Shown here: positions 37,412 through 48,940 of the stretch, in pieces
Position numbering within the stretch: the first letter of the stretch is position 1
How the letters are laid out: the number at the start of each line of letters is the position of its first letter
Source of the DNA: Fratercula arctica
Taxonomy: Eukaryota > Chordata > Aves > Charadriiformes > Alcidae
Reading direction: 5' to 3'
Length of the DNA: 64,000 nucleotides
NCBI GenBank assembly: GCA_947846985.1
Contig: CANTUZ010000002.1
Location: 128,736,889-128,800,888 of the forward strand
Translations under genes and position numbers: made by a program
The notes under the pieces: model-generated
What the model was told of the DNA's origin: nothing
Seen by the model: only the letters and a program-made list of their open reading frames with translations
Database searches by the model: none

Positions 37412-37700
37412 GTTTAGTGTTTAGGATCTTAAGCTGGGACTCAAAGTACCTTCATGCAATTCTTTGTTCTGCCACTGACTTTCAGTGCAATCTTGGGTGG
37501 GTGACTGAACCTGCATCTGTAATTACCTGCTGGTTTCCTCATGGTGGACACTGGGACCCTGCCAGAACATGCTACATCTCCTGTCTGCACCAGCCCTCTG
37601 ACTCCTTCCCAGGGCAACCCAAGGTGTTCAGAGAATGCCCTCACTGGTGTTCCCCAGTGTAAAGTTGGGATAAAGCTGGAGCATGCCTCATACTGGAGAG
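37412..37700 (+). mobile_element. MIR-like CORE-SINE remnant, split
   Basis: The order of landmarks fits a tRNA-derived CORE-SINE of the amniote MIR type. There is a degenerate tRNA-like head (GTTTAGTGTTTAGGATC at about 37412-37428, then CTGGGACTCA). The core GTTCTGCCACTGACTTTC at about 37466-37483 is followed by CTTGGGTGGGTGACTGAACC and GTTTCCTCATGG near 37534. After about 110 unrelated bases, GTGTAAAGTTGGGATAA (37658-37674) and GCCTCATA resemble the next part of the consensus. The identification is from memory. The copy is old, and Pol III box A and box B are degenerate, so it is almost certainly inactive. A 89-codon plus-strand frame across it (37541-37810) is not a gene. Confidence 0.55.
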
Positions 37701-40630
37701 TTCAGAAACACCCCCAAATTCTTATGTCTGACTGTAGCCTGGGAGTATTATTATGTGTCACAGTCGAGCGAAACCATGTGCTAGCACTCATGCTAACTCC
37801 CAAACTCTAGTGCTTAGCCCAGCCTACTATGCTTTTTCTCTGTGCACTTAATCAGGTTGAATGGAGGGTTTCATTCTGCTGCTTCTGCTGGCCAAGCTAC
37901 AGCATTCAAAGCCAGGACCTCTAGTAAATTTACACAGTAATGTGGTGTTTTCTTCTGCTTGAATGGCTCGAAAAGTCAAGAGAATGATGGATTCCCCATT
38001 TCTCACTTCTTCCTGTTTTTTTAGCATGCCCCCATATTCAGCTTGCTACCACTTACCAATCTTCTGTCAAATTCCAAACTTGCTTTCCAACTCTGCAACA
38101 AGACAGAGATCCTGAGAAAAGAATATTCTTTTGCAGCACAGCTCTGAGGTAGTCATAGCAGAACTGCATACTGTTCACTCAATGAAGTGTGTGAAACTAA
38201 ATACAAAAAATACACATTATTATATAGGTAGTAAGATAAGCCTAATTAAGGATGCAAGGCATACTAATTCTGGTATTCCTTAACTCTAAGTGTTTAGTTT
38301 TGCCATTCAGCATTGTTTTTGCTGCAACTGCTATTCCTTGTACTGTGGCAGCAACCTGAGTTGTCAGGAATTGCATTTACTATGCCTTATACAAACCTAA
38401 ACATAGACTAAAGCGGCCAGAGGTCGAGGGCTGACAATCAACGTATCTACGGAGAAACAACAGATTAAGGTAATATTTGTAGTATTATAAAATAAAAACA
38501 GAGGGGCACATCATATCAGTTCTCAAAAGAGTTTGTAGGACCCATGGCAGTGGTAAACATTAAAGAGAGTTTTAATATTGGGAGTTCATCCTACTCAGAA
38601 GATGTGGCATGGATCAAAGGGCAAACATTGAAGGGATCTTGTATCTTATAAGTAGTGAAATCTAAATCATAAGCAGAGAAGAATCTAAAACAAACAGTCA
38701 AAATTACAAATAATTTAAAAAAAAAAGTAGCCATGGCAGAGCTAAACTATGTATTAAAGGAGAAGACAAATGATTTGTTATTGATCTATTACAGCATGAG
38801 ACCTCCTGGGTCACTGGAGCAGTCTCCTTGTCACATGACTGTCATATAATGCAGGGAAAATACTTGTAAATAAGTCTAGATGATGGGCACCCAGACATAA
38901 TTTTCTTTTGTTCCCTCCCTCCTATTGCAAAACTGTTTCGTAGACTGATTTCTCTGTGTGCAATGTATATTTGGTGTTGCCGACCATTATATGGTCAGTT
39001 AGTAACACAGAAAAGGTAGTTTCGGCCAGTAATTGCTGTCATAATAATGAAGCTGGTGGTGGGTGACTGAGATGCTGCTGTCTACTTCTAATATTCTGAG
39101 ACCGCTTTCGAAATATTGTGTAATCAGACACTGAGGAATATTGAGCTAAGCTGAATAAGCCAGGCTCCTCCTGCCTTTGCTCACGAAGTTCTGCCTTCAG
39201 TGTTCCCCACCTCTTTTCAGGAATTCTTCTCAGAATTAATTTGCTTGGGTGGAGATGATCAGAATTACTGCCTTCTACAGTGGCACTACTACTGCTTTAC
39301 CCATTAACACTGCTATGAATATCCATCAATGAATAGCCATCGATATGACATTATTGTTACCAGGAATGTATCTTCTACTGAATCCTGGATTGCATTTGTT
39401 GCACTGAAAAGGCGGCTTCGCTTTCTGTTATGAAATAGCATGTTTAGGTCTTTTTTTTTTTTTTTTTTTCCTCTCTGGATACTGCCCACTGGTAGATTTC
39501 TAGTGAGAGTTCCTTGTTGTTAGTCCTGGTGACAGGGCTTTGCAGGTTTCCTGTAAATCTAACAAAGTATGTGCAGTGGCTGGGGGAAGGGAAAGGTCGC
39601 ATCCTTTCTCAGGTTGGTCTTATGCTGTGCCATGTATAGCTTCTCTGCAAAGCACATAGTGAGCTAAATATAAATCAAAAGGAGCTTGTATAATTGATGC
39701 TTCTCATGGTATTGCATTTATAAAAACATGCCACTATGTTGAAGAAACTTGTAAGCAAGACAACAGTTGAGAACATGGTAATCAAGCTGTGCTGTAAAAA
39801 TCAAGACACTGAAGCTCAACGTTGGAGAGAATAAAATGGCATTCTCCCTTGTGATTTTCTACTACAGATAAAAGGACTTACTGGGGGTGGCAAGTGGACA
39901 GGCACAGTCTTGCCAAGGTGGGGCTAGAAAAGGAGCAGACTTTTGAGGGCAAACAGCTGTGGATAGTTCTAGTCATTCTCTGTCAAAATAGAAGCAAGAA
40001 AGATGTAGTTTTAAAACTCTTTAAAGCACGCCCATGGGAGGAAATTGCAGAGTCCTGTTAGCCAGCCTCAGAGACTACTGGAGAAAGTACATCTGCTACT
40101 GAGTATTCTTACTGTCAAGCATAACCTTAAGAATGTGTTTTCCTTTTATGATGTTATTCTAACATCCATCTACAGTTTCAGTACATGTATCATTTTACCT
40201 TTATATCTTTACATAATTCATGGATCTGACACGCTAGACATCCCACTCACTTGGGCATGGAGGATCCATGATTCAGGGATGGGCAACCCAGGCTACACTT
40301 CACCACTGAGCTGTGAATTCCTAAGAACTCCCTGTTCAATCCATCACTGAACACCAAAGATTTACTCGGAGGACTGTGAACAAATGAATTTATCTGAGTC
40401 TTTTTTTTTCCAAGAAACAAAATAAGAGGAGACAACCCAGCACTTTAGAGTCTCCATGAACTCCCTTCTGAAATTCCTGTATGCGTGATCCTGGTTTTTT
40501 ACACTATTCTGTAACATCTTCAAGCACATTTAGTGTTTCTCTGTGATCTCAGGCTTCTTAACACCAGCCTGTTCTGTAAAATTCAGCTCTTTCTAAAAAT
40601 ACCTGCTGTCCTCTGTCATTAGCATATGAT
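37701..40630. other. Unique AT-rich DNA, no gene recognised
   Basis: No repeat family or coding exon is recognisable. There are 19 consecutive T at 39451-39469. The frame at 40045-40350 has no recognisable domain. Confidence 0.5.
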
Positions 40631-40635
40631 ACTGA

Positions 40636-41113
40636 GGAGGATTTAAGGGTGTTGGTTGATGAGAAGCTCAATGTAACCTGGCAATGCGTGCTTGCAGCCC
40701 AGAAAGCCAACTGCATCCTCGGCTGCATCAAATGAAGGTTGAGGGAGGTGATTTTCCCCCTCTACTCCACTCGCATGAGACCCCACCTGGAGTACTGCAT
40801 TCATATCTGAGGCCCCCAGCATAAGTAGGACATGGATATGTTGGAGTGGGTCCAGAGGAGGGCCACAAAGAGGATCAGAGGGCTGGAGCACCTCTCCTAC
40901 AAAGACAGGCTGGGAGAGCTGGGGTCGTTCAGCCTAGAGAGGAGAAGGCTCCAGGGAGACCTTATAGCAGCCTTTCAGTACTTAAAGGGGCCTACAGGAG
41001 AGATGGGGGGGACTCTTTATCAGGGAGTGTAGCGATAGGATGAGGGGTAACTGTTTTAAACTGAAAGAGGGTAGATTTAGATTAGATATTAGGAAGAAAT
41101 TCTTTCCTTATGA
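40636..41113 (+). mobile_element. Outer CR1 LINE, 5' half, interrupted by a younger CR1
   Basis: This is the left part of a CR1 copy. It starts within ORF2 at a segment corresponding to the DLGVLVD.. region and continues through GACCCCACCTGGAGTACTGC, GGAGCACCTCTCCTAC and the LFSLERRRL-type segment. It stops in mid-element at about 41113, inside the TTCTTTCC..ATGA block, exactly where another CR1 begins. The right half resumes at 41891. The frame is broken, for example by an in-frame stop in the region around 40731, so this copy is a fossil. Other copies of the subfamily at 15.84 and 34.97 kb show the uninterrupted order. Confidence 0.93.
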
Positions 41114-41808
41114 AATTCAACAAGGGCAAGTGTAGGGTGCTGCACCTGGGGAGGAACAACCCCATGCACCAGTACAGGTTGGGGGCTGACCTGCTGGAGA
41201 GCAGCTCTGTGGAAAGAGATCTGGGAGTCCTGGTGGACAACAGGATGACCATGAGCCAGCAATGTGCCCTTGTGGCCAAGAAGGCCAATGGCATCCTGGG
41301 GTGCATCAAAAAGAGTGTGGCCAGCAGGTCAAGGGAGGTCATCCTCCCCCTCTACTCTGCATTGGTGAGGCCACACCTGGAGTACTGTGTCCAGTTCTGG
41401 GCTCCCCGGTTCCAGAAGGACAGGGAACTGCTGGAAAGGGTGCAGCAGAGGGCTACCAAGATGATTAGGGGACTGGAACACCTCTCTTATGAGGAAAGGC
41501 TGAGGGATTTGGGTCTCTTCAGTCTGGAAAAAAGATGGCTGAGGGGGGATCTTATCAACACTTATAAATACTTAAAGGGTGGGAGTCAGGAGGATGGGAC
41601 CAGGCTCTTTTCAGTAGTGCCTGGGGACAGGACAAGAGGCAATGGGCACAAACTTGAGCATAAGAAGTTCCACCTAAACATGAGGAGGAACTTCTTTACC
41701 CTGAGGGTGGCAGAGCACTGGCACAGGCTGCCCAGAGAGGTGGTGGAGTCTCCATCTCTGGAGACATTCAAAACCCGCCTGGACGTGTTCCTGTGTAACC
41801 TGCTCTAG
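41110..41808 (+). CDS. CR1 ORF2 C-terminal fragment (reverse transcriptase tail)
   Basis: There are 232 uninterrupted codons to a TAG stop at 41806-41808. The frame encodes the C-terminal part of the CR1 ORF2 polyprotein, downstream of the catalytic reverse-transcriptase core. Landmarks are [11 protein letters not shown] (about residues 7-17), a [10 protein letters not shown] stretch (about 37-46), [11 protein letters not shown] (about 89-99), [17 protein letters not shown] (about 114-130), [15 protein letters not shown] (about 134-148) and [21 protein letters not shown] (about 201-221). The apurinic endonuclease domain and the catalytic YxDD-type core are absent because of 5' truncation, so this cannot act on its own. 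The ATG at 41110 falls at the insertion junction and is unlikely to be a real start. Confidence 0.85.
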   Translation: MKFNKGKCRVLHLGRNNPMHQYRLGADLLESSSVERDLGVLVDNRMTMSQQCALVAKKANGILGCIKKSVASRSREVILPLYSALVRPHLEYCVQFWAPRFQKDRELLERVQQRATKMIRGLEHLSYEERLRDLGLFSLEKRWLRGDLINTYKYLKGGSQEDGTRLFSVVPGDRTRGNGHKLEHKKFHLNMRRNFFTLRVAEHWHRLPREVVESPSLETFKTRLDVFLCNLL

Positions 41809-41890
41809 GTGACCCTGCTCTGGCAGGGGGGTTGGACTAGATGATCTCCAGAGGTCCCTTCCAACCCTATGGTTCTATGGTTCTATGGTT
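41110..41890 (+). mobile_element. Inner CR1 LINE inserted into an older CR1
   Basis: This is a 5'-truncated CR1 of a different subfamily from its host. It starts in ORF2 at the segment encoding [16 protein letters not shown]. Its 3' UTR contains GGTTGGACTAGATGATCTCC, and it ends in GGTTCTAT octamers at about 41867-41890. It sits cleanly within the outer CR1. The host sequence TATGA appears at both junctions (41109-41113 on the left, 41893-41897 on the right), a probable short target-site duplication. The uninterrupted ORF2 tail argues for a relatively recent insertion. Because it lies inside the other copy, the outer subfamily copy must be older. Confidence 0.95.
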
Positions 41891-42099
41891 CCTATGAGGG
41901 TGGTGAGGCACTGGAACAGGTTGCCCAGAGAAGTTGTGGATGCCTCACCCCTGGAAGCGTTCAAGGCCAGGCTGGATGGGGCTTTGAGCAGCCTGGTCTA
42001 GCAGGAGGTGCCCCTGCCCATGGCAGGGGGGTTGGAACTAGACGATCCTTAAGGAACCTTCCAACTCAAACCATTCTATGATTCCATGATTCTATGATA
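41891..42099 (+). mobile_element. Outer CR1 LINE, 3' half
   Basis: The interrupted element resumes with CCTATGAGGGTGGTGAGGCA and runs through CTGGAACAGGTTGCCCAGAG, a CCCTGGAAGCG block and CCATGGCAGGGGGGTTGGAA. It ends in ATTCTATG-type octamers at about 42073-42098. Joined conceptually to 40636-41113, it gives one collinear element of about 690 bp of the same subfamily as the copies at 15.84 and 34.97 kb. Confidence 0.93.
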
Positions 42100-45000
42100 T
42101 AATAAAAGTCATTCTTTTGTCTTCTTTGTTTGTTGAGTTCAGTCTCAGCTGGACTATAAAGGGTTTGGATCAGTAAATCACTGTTATGTTTTCACAAATA
42201 TTTTGGATATTTTTGATTGAAACATGTTCGTGGGGATATAAAGTTCCTTAACTGCCTGCATCCTTAAAAGTAGCATTTAATTCTGAATTACAATTTTAAA
42301 GGAATGGAATTTTTGCCATGGCAGTCCAGCCATTTTAAGTTCATTGTTATCTACTTATTCAGGTGGGTATGCTGATAAGCATGTATTTTGGGTTTGGTTT
42401 TTTTCTTTGCTATTTTACAAGCATCAATAATTCACTACTCTTCACAAACATAAAGTGATTTTTTTATAGCATTCATCATTAGAAGTCTCAAAACACAATA
42501 TCCTACATGATGAAAGACTGAAAAATTATTACAGAGAAGTAGCATTCGCTGCGCTCCTGATTGTAAATATATCTGAAGTTCTTTTAAATATGGAAACACA
42601 TTTACAGCAACACATTACTAGTCTCCATCTCCCTGGACAGATTACTACTTTGTGAATGGCACATTGCTTTTGTTGCTGAGTTTTAAGTTCATTACTGTGG
42701 TAACAAGTAGCATTATTTTGAATAGAGCTGCTCTCTCATCTTTTAAAGTCTTTAAACATGGGAAACTCTTTGTAGAAAAAAAATGCCTAGGTTTTTGTAT
42801 AAACTGTCAGTGAAATCATGTCGATCTTTCATATGTTATACTTGTCTACTTTAGCCACGATATTCTCTATTATTACAGATTTGTTCTCCCTGTTCAAGTG
42901 ATAGTACTTAAAGATTAGAAGGGTTAATTCTTATACCCTATCCCTCTGGGGCCACTTCATTAGAATGAGCCAGATGAAGCATAAAACACATTCTTCAATT
43001 CAACAGCTAATCCATTCTAGGAAATTAAATGCTGCTAGGGTCTTTTTTCTCAGCCTGGGCCACTGGCACGTTCTAGTTATATTCATACTGCACAATACTC
43101 TGGTACCTGAAGCAACGGACGGTTGCCAGCTGACAATACTTCTAGGACTGGGTGTATTCCCAAACTCTGCTTGGGAAGTATTTGGGTTGGTAAAAGCTGA
43201 TCCAAACAAAAAGAATATCAGTGACCACTCTACAAATGTATTCATTTAGGCTATCAGCATCCTGACACTCTTTAATTTAGATGTAGTCAACATGGCTGAA
43301 ATTTATGGATACATTAGAACCGAGAGCATAAACTCAAGGGAATTTGGCAGGGTTGCGATGACAACTCCTAAGTATGAATCAATCTCTGCCAGAAAAGGCT
43401 TATGCTGACATTTGCTTGTAATAGTGGCTAACAGGTTTTTGTTCAAACCTAATTAAGCCAATAGAGAGCTTTTCTACTGACTTCACCTGTATCTAAAGAA
43501 AGTAGATCCCCAGAGTTTAAGTACAATACTCCTCTTCTGTGACATGTCCATCCTCCATTGTCCTCAAGGACACCTCTGATCATATTTAGAATAGTCTGTT
43601 TATTCAGTAGGAGTCCTTTCATTCTCTCTGTGGAAGCATACTGCTCTCCTTGGAACTTTACATCTCTTGTTCATCTATACACATGCCTCATCAGATGAAG
43701 TTTTCAAAACCAGCTGGGGTTTTCCGTCCTTTTTGCATTGGTTGAATGGTTCACCTACTGCCATTTCAGAGTTTTCCTATAATACTGTCGTCCAAAGAAC
43801 AGCACTTTCTTTATGTGACACTTACCATGAATGTTTACTCAAAACCAGAAGGTAGTACTGGAATGAAAAACAACTCCATTCCAGCATTTGTTGTGTGGCA
43901 TAGTTCAGCTTTACACTGGCAGGCAGGGAGGCCCAGAAGAGTGGGTTAATGGAATGAAATGAGGCTGAGGACCTAAAGATGCCACTGTAGAAGATTTGGA
44001 GATTTCATTTTGTGCTAGTGCTATTCTGGTCTCGTGGATTGAGTGGCCATTTGTGACTGGAACAAATTAAATGTACTCCTGGTCTTCCAGCCTAGTTTCA
44101 TCCAAAGGAATTCAATTTGTGCACTCCAAGATGACTCAGTGATGGTAAGAGGGGACAGCTGGGACATGAATTTCAAAGTGCACTCTGGTTCAAACTAAAA
44201 TGCATCCTTAACTTCATTATTTGGGTCAGGAAGAGGTCTGAGGATATCAGAAGAAATTTTATAAGAATGTTTGCCAAACGTTGTCAAGAGATGAATGCAG
44301 ACAACACTGAAAACAACCAAAAGGTTGTGATATTTACCTGAATGGCGCAAGTGAACAACTGCTTCCACATTGAAACACTGTTACAAAGTAGAAGATAGGA
44401 CACTGAAATCAAAACAGTGAGAAAGGAGGAGTCTAGGAAAAAACCCCCAAACATTAGATATTAATAAGAAAAAAGGAAAACATTAGAGAAAGAACATAGA
44501 ACTGAGATCCAGAAGCTGACTCCTAAAAGCACAAATCTAGTCTATGTTAAATTATGATTCTGAAGCACAGAGTTTCAAGTAATTTTTTATAAAGGAGTTC
44601 AATTGAGATTCGTACTTTACTGTCTTAGTATATATATAGCACAGCAGACTATAAATAGCACTCATATAAAACAAAAATAAAGAGTCATTAGCATCTGTGT
44701 TTTCCTTGATCCACTTAATTAGGAAACATCTGTGGTGTAGTCAGTGTTCTTTTCCATAATTGCTTAATATAGGACAGGATGATATGAAGCCAAAATATGT
44801 CTTTGAGAAGTTTTCGCTCACCAATTTATCATGCATATGTTTTAAATGTTTTTAAAAAGTGCATTTTCATCATAGAAAGAAATTATACATCATAGAAAGC
44901 CACCAAGACATAAGATGTCAACTGCTTTTAGCTTCAAAAAGCAGACTTTTTTCTTGATCAGTGAGGTTGTTTAATAATTAAATAGTGGTTAAAATAATTT

Positions 45001-47820
45001 TGTTAAATGAAAGTAAGGTTGAGAGATGGCTTACACAGGGATGGTTTACATAAACAAAATTGGGAATTTATTAAAATTAATAAAAGTGGAATTTCTTTCT
45101 TAGGAAGATTTTGTACTTACCTTGTCTTGTAACACATGAGATTTTTAAATCTCCTAAATTGGAAAAGGCCTATGAGGTATTAAAGTAAAAGTACGTAGAT
45201 TAGGAAAGTTCAAAATTAAATCTGAATTTCATGATTTTTTTTTTCTGTTGAAGCATGAACACTCTCAATTTTTAAATATATTTTTCTACCATGTATTTGT
45301 TATAGTTAATAAAAGTAAAGAAAATCTACGTGGTGCTACTTAATAATGTCCAGTGGCAGAAAAAAATAAAACATGATGTGCATTTTTCTCCCACTTGTAA
45401 AAAAGCAAAAGAGAATAAAAGCAAACTGAAGCGAAAGCTTGTTTATGAAGACAGAAATGTGGGAATGAATTTATCTGTGAGTGTCCAGGCTTGGCTGAAA
45501 AAAGACTATAGCAGAAACAAATCTTTTAAAAGAGTGGTTTTATTTCTTCCTTAACAACAATTGTTGCATGACATCCCTAGCAAAAGTTGTTTCGTTTGTA
45601 CTTTTATGTCCTTTAAAAATCTTTACAGAAATTAAATATGCTCCTATGACCTAAGATCCCTCTAAAGCATGGCAGGTCAACTTTATGACTTTATGACTTA
45701 GCAATCTGTTAGTATTTGAATTAATAATTTTGGTTGCCAGATAATTTCTTTGGGTTTGTACTTGTTTTCAGTAGGCAGAATATGTAGGTTAAGGGGGAGT
45801 GTTAACCTTTTAGAAGGGCGGGACTGGGAGAATGAGCTTCTGTTGCTCTTCCTCACATTTTCTTATGGGCTGGTCTCAAATATTACTTCCCATCCTCAGT
45901 TCTTGATCTGTGAGCAAAATAATCCTTAAAAAAAAAAAAAAAAAAGGATTGTTTGACCTCTCGTTTATCTGTATTCACAAGATTCTGTCACCGGACTGGT
46001 GAAAAGCCACCAGAGAAGGGTAGGATGATGGTGATGGGGGGAGGAAGGGGAGGCAGTGGGAAGAGAGGAGTCAGGGAAGAAAGGTAAGGAGTCAGTCAAC
46101 AGAGCCTGTTAATTTTGAGATAGCTGTCTGACTGGTTTTGTTTTGGGAGTATAAACTTTCTCACTGTTAAGTGACCAAATTATTTTTCTTTTTGTCCACC
46201 TTGGACTGTGGAATGATGAGGGCCCCCAGAAGAGTAAATTAGAATTTGATGGCTGTGGTAACTGAGAGGCTGAAAAGTCAGCGAGGTTGTTAAAATAAGC
46301 CTTTCCTCCCATGCACTGCCATACATGCCAGCACCAAGTGTTCATGACAGGAGTGAGAAAATAAGTGAGATAAAATTCTGATTAGATCAGCTTAATTCAG
46401 TGATGAAGGTGATCTAATCACCAAGAAAAAGGAGTGAGAGCAAATATTGCTGCTGTAAGACAAGCTCCTAGTATAATATACAGATAATGACATTGAAAAT
46501 ATCTTGTGTTTTTTTATTTTCCTCCTGGTTCACAAGGAGTCATTTTTCTGACATGTTTTCCATTCACAGTCCCCTCAGATTTTAACAATGTATTCAACTT
46601 GTGTCAGAATTAATTTTGAGAGAGTGACAGCTTCTGGTATGTACAATCAAATATCAATACAGGACCAGTAAAATGTTGTGAAGGTATCTAATATAGAGTC
46701 AGAGGAGTATAGAAGATCATATACGTAAATAACAACAACAAGTAAACTGAATATTTAATTTTAAATTGTCTTAAATTATCCCTCAATTAAGAAGGGTGTC
46801 AACCTAAAAAAATAGAGGGTGACAAAGCTGACCATGTGAAGTATCACAAGCATTACTAGACAGATTTGATATTCTTTTAGCAGTATCTTAGGGCTAATTC
46901 CCTTCCTCTGGCTATACCCAGTTTACATTATTAAGAACTAAAAGGGACATGAATAGTTATCTAATGCAGATTTTATTCTGTCTCTGCAGAAGACAACACC
47001 TCTCACATAGTTGGGGTCCCAAATATTTTCAGAGATAAAGGGGTTATCTGAGGTAAATTTGGACAGGGTAAATATTTGATGATGGTATTCTGCTGGTAGA
47101 AATGTCCATTGAAATGTAATAAGGACAGTTTTCAGGCTTCTCGTAATTAGGCCTGAGTGTTCAGCACATAAATAAAGAAAAAAACAAACAAGAATGCATG
47201 GGCTTTGTTGTACTTTTTGCCTAGGACAGAGATTTTAAGTGTCCTAAAAAGAAAAAGAAAATGATTTCTCTCTATTGAATAAGTTTACTGCCTATTATTT
47301 ATATTTTTTATTTATCCAAGACTTCAGATTTTTTCTTGGTCTACAGCAGGAACCAAGAAGATGTTATCCTCTTGTTTTAAAAGGGAAAGAGAATAAATGG
47401 AAGAAGCAGTGGGTAATGGCCTTCTTTTATAGAGTCAGAAACTTGCCATACTTCAGGCATGTTTTGCGGGGCAAGATCATTCCTTAATAATATTAAAAGT
47501 CTCCTGGAGTTCAGTGACAGAAACAAAACTACATTTTTTCCCACTGCAGGGTCCTTTGACTTGGTCAATGGTTTTGTTTTCTCCTACTGCTTCCCCATGA
47601 CATATTACAGCTTTGGATTTTTTTCTCTTCTGTACTATAAGTCTTAGGTTACCAGATACTGGGAAGAATTATTTGGCATAGATATCCTATAGACTTTTCT
47701 GGATTAGGCTTCTGCTTGTGATTATAAGAGTTTGGACCTGATGATCCCAGTGGGCCAAGTGTGGGTCACTACCTGTGTCTCTAAAAGCCTTTGATCAATT
47801 TTCAATAAGAATGGTGACAG
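42100..47820. other. Unique AT-rich DNA, no gene recognised
   Basis: No supported gene or repeat family. Small structures include a repeated CATCATAGAAAG at about 44868-44879 and 44889-44900. There are 18 A at 45928-45945 flanked by an inverted heptamer, a purine-rich G-tract block at about 46017-46090, and an 11-bp inverted repeat at 46379-46420. Open frames are short and without recognisable domains. Confidence 0.5.
46379..46420. repeat. Perfect 11-bp inverted repeat
   Basis: TGATTAGATCA (46379-46389) and TGATCTAATCA (46410-46420) are exact reverse complements separated by 20 bases. Each arm contains a GATTA/TAATC core of the kind bound by K50 homeodomain proteins such as Otx and Pitx. The structure is certain; a regulatory role is only inference. 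Confidence 0.5.
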
Positions 47821-47829
47821 TGAAGATGG

Positions 47830-48940
47830 AACAGAGGCACGATAGCTGTGGGGATGTGGAAAAGGAAATTACAACAGCTGAAGTGGAAACCAAAAGTCAA
47901 ACAACTTAATTTACTCAATTTGTGGGAATTAGATAGCCTTCTTGTAATACTGCATGAACTCACAAATGAAGTTGCAGATCCAGCAGCAGAACTTTTTAAT
48001 AAATCTGTTAAATCAGGGAAGGTATAACTGGAAAACAGTCAGCACAGGATATACATTTACAAAATAGAAAACAAAGAATGGTACACGTAACTACATGGTA
48101 TGTTAGTAATGTGCAAGGCTTTAGAACACTTCAAGAATGATTAAAAATGTAGAGGTAAAATGAAAACAAAATGCAGCATGGATTTACCCATCTTGCATTT
48201 TACCAAAATAATACAATGTCTCTTTTGGATGACTGGCTTTCCAAGACAAGGAGATCAAAATCGGCTTAATTTCTTAGAACTCCAATGAAGAATTTTATGT
48301 GACTTCATGGAAAGAATTTAATTAGTTAAGAAAGAGACAATTAAATTCATTTAAGAATTGTCAGACTTTACTGACACTCTTTACTCAAAATGTGTTTAGT
48401 CAAAATGCTGAGATGAACTGACTGAAACAAATGAGAAGGTGAGTCATCTTGGAGAACTAGCTGATTATAAGACGAAAATGTGCCTGCATCATGAAGTATC
48501 ATGAAGCTAGGAAATGTAAAACCAGATGTAATCTGATGTGTTATCTTGTGAAATATTTCCAGTAGATCTGACACAGTAATGCCATCATCAGAGAGGTGTT
48601 TGAGTAAGGGGAATTTCAGAAGAGCCTCTCAGTCTGGCATAGCTGTATGCTATTCTGCTTATCTATCTTTAGATTAATTCAAGCTGGAATGGGAGCAGAG
48701 GAAAGCTACCAGCAGATCAAAGTAATGAAGAGTCAAGCATGTAAGAGAAGGCAAAAATGCTTGGCTTGTTTTTTAGTGCAGGGAAATGACTGAGGAGAAA
48801 GCATATTTTCCTCTATCAATAAAGAGAGAAAAGCTGTCAACTGAAGGATGCAGTTGGTATCAAAATACTTGGGTGTAAAATGACTAATAATTCATGTAAG
48901 ATGGAAGGTTCTTAACTATCAGAAGATTTCTAGCTCAGTC
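47830..48940 (+). mobile_element. Ancient CR1/L3-like LINE remnant, about 1.1 kb
   Basis: Extended but decayed similarity to the ORF2 of old CR1 families is visible in plus-strand order. Landmarks are CAACTTAATTTACTCAATTT and GAATTAGATAGCC (about 47903-47937), GTTGCAGATCC..CTTTTTAATAAATCTGT (47971-48009), GTGCAAGGCTTTAGAACA (48111-48128) and GCAGCATGGATTTACC (48173-48188), which corresponds to the GFTRGRS region of the reverse transcriptase. After a poorly matching interval (about 48370-48680), the end region resumes with GAAGAGTCAAGCATGTAAGA and GCTTGGCTTGTT (48727-48770). No frame survives. The assignment rests on recalled consensus structure, and both ends are approximate. Confidence 0.6.

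Noticed and set aside
39451..39469. T19 as the tail of a minus-strand processed pseudogene
   Set aside because: No recognisable coding sequence lies on the expected side, so it is recorded only as simple sequence.
41262..42081. Other plus- and minus-strand frames across the CR1 block
   Set aside because: They are out-of-frame or antisense shadows of CR1 ORF2 and its 3' UTR; the tail frame at 41869-42081 only crosses the outer CR1's 3' end.
46035..46060. Possible G-quadruplex in a G-rich tract
   Set aside because: Only three well-separated runs of three or more G are present, so the standard four-run pattern is not met.
47728..47765. Possible old CR1 3' UTR (TTGGACCTGATGATCCCAGT)
   Set aside because: The match is short and there is no octamer tail; it could belong to the nearby remnant but cannot be supported.
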